Shown piece by piece: positions 52,639-53,265 of a stretch of DNA of 53,265 nucleotides. Made by a program: the position numbers and the translations under genes. Below the pieces are notes generated by a model. That model made no database searches, was not told where the DNA came from, and saw only the letters and a program-made list of their open reading frames with translations. The stretch lies in the NCBI GenBank assembly GCA_002304345.1, contig NEUU01000024.1, forward strand, positions 1 through 53,265. The letters run 5' to 3'. The first letter of the stretch is position 1, and the number at the start of each line of letters is the position of its first letter. The stretch is from Verrucomicrobia bacterium Tous-C9LFEB. GTDB taxonomy: Bacteria > Verrucomicrobiota > Verrucomicrobiia > Methylacidiphilales > UBA1321.

Positions 52639-52943
52639 CGGAATACCTCGTTGTCTGTACGCCTCAAGCCGTACGCGACTTGGATCAAATCACCGAATAC
52701 ATTGCGCAAAATAATCCCGATTCAGCCGAGCATTTTCGGGACAGATTGATCGACCGTGCCCAATCTTTATCCAACCACATGATGTGTCATGGCGGCGGTT
52801 GGATACTGGAACGTCCCGGAGTCCGCAAGCTGATCATGGGCAACTATCTCATCCTTTACCGTATCGTCTCCGAGCAAAACAGAGTCCGCGTATTGCGATT
52901 CTGGCATGGGGCGCAAGATCGCGCCAAACTTGATCGGGAGTAA
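52635..52943 (+). CDS. ParE/RelE-type toxin
   Basis: A 102-residue toxin with the ParE fold: TPQAVRDLDQITEYIAQNNP, RERPGV-like ERPGVRKLIMGNYLILYRIV and the closing VRVLRFWHGAQDRAKL, matching the ParE/RelE C-terminal strand-helix. ParE poisons DNA gyrase; RelE relatives cut mRNA. The target cannot be told. Full length, with no frameshift, in contrast to the toxin at 26.9 kb. Confidence 0.88.
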   Translation: MTEYLVVCTPQAVRDLDQITEYIAQNNPDSAEHFRDRLIDRAQSLSNHMMCHGGGWILERPGVRKLIMGNYLILYRIVSEQNRVRVLRFWHGAQDRAKLDRE

Positions 52944-53265
52944 GAATCCGCATTCCCTTGCGCGGGGCGCGTGCCCGAAAAGAGTTGCGGTTTGGTTCCT
53001 GAAATCCAAACTTCCCTCTCGTGATCTTGCGCGACTACAACCTCTTGGTCCCGTTTTGCAAATGAGATGGCAGTAATTTCAAATAGAGATACTTCTCCCT
53101 ATTTATCCTAATGACGCCAGAATACCCTGCCGCTTGCGGCGCGGGATGGATGGCGCAAACCAAGGCCACACACCCCGGCGCTCCCGCGCCACCCCTCTTG
53201 ATAGAGCAACTGTCTTGATGATTTATTTTAGGCTGGCAGAGGAGGAAGGTTTTTCAAGAGGGAGT
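52944..53265. other. Noncoding right edge with end repeat
   Basis: No gene is apparent in the last 322 bp. Bases 53166-53206 are the inverted partner of 13-53 (see left edge). A hairpin GCCGC-TT-GCGGC lies near 53130. The last 50 bases are AT-richer and unmatched in the window. Confidence 0.7.

Overview
The window reads as chromosomal DNA of a GC-rich, Gram-negative environmental bacterium, most likely Verrucomicrobiota (Opitutales-like). This is inference, not a database match. It rests on the mix of GntR-HTH/LacI-sensor hybrid regulators, a PEP-CTERM protein, a secreted glycosidase with a Verrucomicrobia-style C-terminal domain, CHASE2 proteins, a biosynthetic-type SpeA and many GC-rich hairpin repeats between genes. 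There is no rRNA, CRISPR array, prophage or insertion-sequence transposase.

Layout. 0.1-8 kb: metG and dnaB diverge around candidate DnaA boxes, followed by an MBL-fold hydrolase, a GntR regulator, speA and a DUF151 nuclease-like gene. 8.4-11.8 kb: a tightly overlapped operon of a CHASE2 adenylate cyclase, an SH3 protein and an M48 protease. 11.8-13.9 kb: a gene-poor stretch of hairpin repeats with a DoxX gene, tRNA-Cys, a microprotein and a NIL-domain gene. 13.9-16.6 kb: an orphan receiver, a CHASE2 protein with no effector domain and a LolA-like protein. 16.7-29 kb: a GT-C glycosyltransferase, an M20 peptidase, a ClpX-like ATPase, an M14 peptidase, PlsC, accA, a CPBP protease, ComF, accD, a toxin-antitoxin pair with a frameshifted toxin, a PHP hydrolase and an M50-like peptidase. 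29-41 kb: argS, the nadD-rsfS-membrane protein operon, two PilT-type ATPases, a divergent TrpD-like enzyme, a DUF4388 protein, a CNNM transporter and an exopolyphosphatase.

41.4-52.2 kb is an accessory carbohydrate region. It holds a GH74-type protein overlapping a GH51-like glycosidase, two paralogous GntR/LacI-type regulators, a PEP-CTERM protein, a tannase/feruloyl-esterase-family enzyme and a GH113-like hydrolase. Together they suggest attack on plant cell-wall hemicellulose carrying ester groups, with each regulator probably sensing a released sugar. No transporter for the products is in the window. An intact ParE-type toxin-antitoxin pair follows.

The most unusual signals are the two CHASE2 loci, the TrpD-like protein that has lost metal-site residues, the tannase-family protein in which both positions of the family disulfide are glycine, several families of modular hairpin repeats, and a 41-bp inverted repeat at the two extreme ends of the window. 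That end repeat suggests the window is bounded by a dispersed element or is a contig that broke at repeats.
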